Shown here: piece by piece, positions 61,971-64,000 of the stretch
Layout of the letters: every line of letters starts with the position of its first letter
How positions within the stretch are numbered: position 1 is the first letter of the stretch
Virus record (IMG/VR): IMGVR_UViG_3300020383_000007
Span: 31,340 to 95,339 of that record
DNA length: 64,000 nt
Source of the DNA: a virus
Strand: one strand, 5' to 3'
Position numbers and translations under genes: made by a program
The notes under the pieces: model-generated
Database searches by the model: none
What the model saw: the letters and a program-made list of their open reading frames with translations, nothing else
What the model was told of the DNA's origin: nothing

Positions 61971-64000
61971 ATGTTCGTGAGACCAACTGAGCAGTACCAA
62001 CGCCAATTTGATTTGGTAGGTGCTTACCATAGAAACATGGCCTTAGGCCTAGCGAGAACCACTGGTCGAGATTATGACTCGTGTTTAGAATACGTTAAGC
62101 GTGTTACAGCGGAAGACGGTAGATTACCTATTAAAGATCCGCCAATGAAATACGTTGGACGTGTTAAAGGTGGTGACCGTGAGTTTAAAATAACATCGTT
62201 TTTGAAGTATGTAGGTACGATCGATCGCCACGACCTAATTGTTTCACCGTCGATGACTGTTTATAAACCTAAACACATGGAGCGTTCCGTAACAGCTGAC
62301 TATATCGCTAAAAACGTTGGTAACCGTAACCGACAAAAGAAAGAGATGTTTAATGCTCGAGAGAGTGGCGATGAAGCGATGGCTGAGTTCAAGAACAATG
62401 AGCAAAAGACATCGAAGATTAAGAATAACTCGTTGTCGGGAGCACACTGTAGTGACTCCACGATATTGTTTATTGACACCATCCACAGTAGCCTTACATC
62501 GACTTGCCGTAGTGCAACGGGATATGGTAATGCTAACAATGAGAAAGTGATCAGTGGTAACCGTCATTATTGGTCGTCAGAAGTTGCGATTGATAATATC
62601 TTCACGGTCATTAACCACGTGGATATTGAAGCGTTTGGTAAAATGATGGAGCGTTATGGGTTAAGAGCACCGACCCCGTCTGAGATGGTTGAATGTATCG
62701 AGTATAGCACTCGTGCTTATTGGCGTGATGAAAACAAGATGAGTATTATACGTCGTATAGCAGACACACTACAACCGGTAGAACGTGCAGCTTTTGTATA
62801 TACTGGCGATCTTTACCATACAGCCAAATACAACGATTCAATGATGCGGGAATTCTTAGATAAGTTGTCACACCGTCCGAGTGAAGGTGTCGATAACCCT
62901 AAGCAATACATCAACTCACTAACTGAAGAGATGACAGCATTCGTTGCTATGTTGTGTTCTGAACTTATCCCAGGTAAGTCATTGGGTAAGTTTGACGAGT
63001 TCGATAAAGAGACGCAAGGTATCATTGGTGCTACGGCTAAGTATATCTCTGAGGTATTGGAAGAGTATAAAGAATTCATCCAATTCATTTTGGTGTCCGA
63101 TGTACTACCATCATCTGTAGCGGCATTACCTAGTATCGTACGTAAGTCTGCTGTAACGTCTGATACAGATTCTACCATCTATACTGTAAAAGCTTGGCTT
63201 GAATGGTTCAGTGGTAATATCTCGTTTGAGAAGAAGTCTGTCAACGTTGGACATGCGGTATCGTTCTTAGCATCATCTTCCATTACACACATTCTAGCTA
63301 AGATGTCGGCTAACATTGGCGTGGCTAAAGATCAGTTACACCAATATGCGATGAAGTCAGAGTTTTACTATCCTGTATTTGCACTTACATCGCGTGCTAA
63401 GACATACTTTGCACACGTGGGCGCAACGGAAGGTAAGATTGCTGAAGATGGTGATCCCGAGTTGGATATGAAGGGTGCAGTATTGAAAGGTTCTCAGTCG
63501 CCTAAGTTTATCACTGACGGCGTCAAGGGACTGATCAATCGTGTCCTTAAAATGACAGCGGAAGATAAGAAGATCCCGCTTTTCGATATCATCAAAGAAG
63601 TCGCTGATATTGAGCGTAAGATCTATAAATCTATCGCAGAGGGTGATACCACGTTCTATAAATCTGGTGAACTAAAGTCTGCTGATAGTTACAAACAGGC
63701 ACCAGAGCGTAGTCCGTATTTCCACTATCTATTGTGGCAAGAAGTCTTTGCCCCTAAATACGGTGAAGTTCAAGAACCTCCATATGGCATGATTAAAGTA
63801 TCGATTGCTGCTACCAGCAAAACAGAACTCAATGCGTGGTTGGAAACGTTCGACGACAATGGACTTAGAGATCGCTTGGTTAGATTCCTCGATAAGCACG
63901 GTAAGAAGGACTTGAGTACCATCAACGTTCCTAAACCAATCATCGAGGTATCTGGTATACCTAAAGAAATCATCAATGGTGTATCGGCTCGTCGTATTGT
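61971..64000 (+). CDS. Family B DNA polymerase, polymerase portion (runs off right edge)
   Basis: 676 codons visible; AACGTAGGAGG nine bases before ATG. Motif B is KIKNNSLSG (149-157; usual Kx3NSxYG with Tyr replaced by Ser), after a finger helix RNRQKKEMFNARESGDEAMA. Motif C is SDTDST (397-402), matching YGDTDS. A thumb-like segment QYAMKSEFYYPVFALTSRAK and LDMKGAVLKGSQ follows near 460-510. A candidate motif A is DLIVSPSMTVY (88-98), weaker than DxxSLYPS. No exonuclease domain precedes it, so proofreading would be in a separate gene. It would replicate phage DNA. Confidence 0.85.
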   Translation, partial: MFVRPTEQYQRQFDLVGAYHRNMALGLARTTGRDYDSCLEYVKRVTAEDGRLPIKDPPMKYVGRVKGGDREFKITSFLKYVGTIDRHDLIVSPSMTVYKPKHMERSVTADYIAKNVGNRNRQKKEMFNARESGDEAMAEFKNNEQKTSKIKNNSLSGAHCSDSTILFIDTIHSSLTSTCRSATGYGNANNEKVISGNRHYWSSEVAIDNIFTVINHVDIEAFGKMMERYGLRAPTPSEMVECIEYSTRAYWRDENKMSIIRRIADTLQPVERAAFVYTGDLYHTAKYNDSMMREFLDKLSHRPSEGVDNPKQYINSLTEEMTAFVAMLCSELIPGKSLGKFDEFDKETQGIIGATAKYISEVLEEYKEFIQFILVSDVLPSSVAALPSIVRKSAVTSDTDSTIYTVKAWLEWFSGNISFEKKSVNVGHAVSFLASSSITHILAKMSANIGVAKDQLHQYAMKSEFYYPVFALTSRAKTYFAHVGATEGKIAEDGDPELDMKGAVLKGSQSPKFITDGVKGLINRVLKMTAEDKKIPLFDIIKEVADIERKIYKSIAEGDTTFYKSGELKSADSYKQAPERSPYFHYLLWQEVFAPKYGEVQEPPYGMIKVSIAATSKTELNAWLETFDDNGLRDRLVRFLDKHGKKDLSTINVPKPIIEVSGIPKEIINGVSARRI

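Overview
This window is part of a jumbo phage of the phiKZ type (nucleus-forming jumbo myovirus, Chimalliviridae-like). The evidence is the gene content: multisubunit RNA polymerase beta and beta-prime pieces next to a >2,400-residue tape-measure-like virion protein, a T4 gp21-type prohead protease, a contractile tail sheath with its tube protein, a large terminase, a divergent phage tubulin (PhuZ-like) and a family B DNA polymerase. Gene order round the polymerase, protease and sheath agrees with what I recall of phiKZ; I could not run a search. The host is probably a gammaproteobacterium, because a boxA element identical in style to gammaproteobacterial rRNA boxA is present, but the species cannot be read from the sequence. 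I found no tRNA or rRNA gene, insertion sequence or CRISPR array.

Layout. 1-17.6 kb is a virion block: a partial structural gene and the giant tape-measure-like gene on the minus strand, then divergently the beta-prime N-terminal part, a single-chain beta subunit, three likely head proteins and the prohead protease. 17.6-21.1 kb holds small accessory genes (a membrane protein, a HAD-like protein with an altered motif I, a DUF488-like protein) and one separate 151-residue gene with an elaborate leader. 21.2-24.2 kb (minus) has tail tube and sheath; 24.3-31.7 kb (plus) has three structural genes and the terminase. 31.7-48.7 kb is an adhesion block: a fibre with 13 DHDxRYYT repeats, two LamG-domain fibres, and three genes sharing an unusual tetrapeptide (TTSW/STSR-like) repeat, one of which ends in an apparently intact Hint (intein-like) domain.

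48.8-64 kb is accessory and replication territory. A minus-strand conserved gene is separated by a 514-base noncoding region, rich in inverted and purine repeats, from a run of small genes (membrane proteins, a methyltransferase). At 54.03-54.47 kb lies a gene-free transcription-unit-like segment: three strong RNA stems, then a boxA, a boxB-like hairpin and a UUCG terminator. This is the best candidate for an undescribed element. Directly after it is a gene resembling the Acb2/Tad1 cyclic-nucleotide sponges that block CBASS and Thoeris defence. PhuZ, a cluster of about seven small proteins that look partly paralogous, and the DNA polymerase follow.

How it works together (inference): the virion RNA polymerase would be packaged with the head and tape-measure proteins and injected to transcribe early genes. 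Four copies of ATATATCAT in front of accessory operons may be its promoters. Early products (sponge, small paralogues, membrane proteins) would disarm the host, PhuZ would position replicating DNA, and the structural blocks would be made late. Many operons end in one of two hairpin types: GGGAGG-stem, or UUCG-loop GGGACC-stem.
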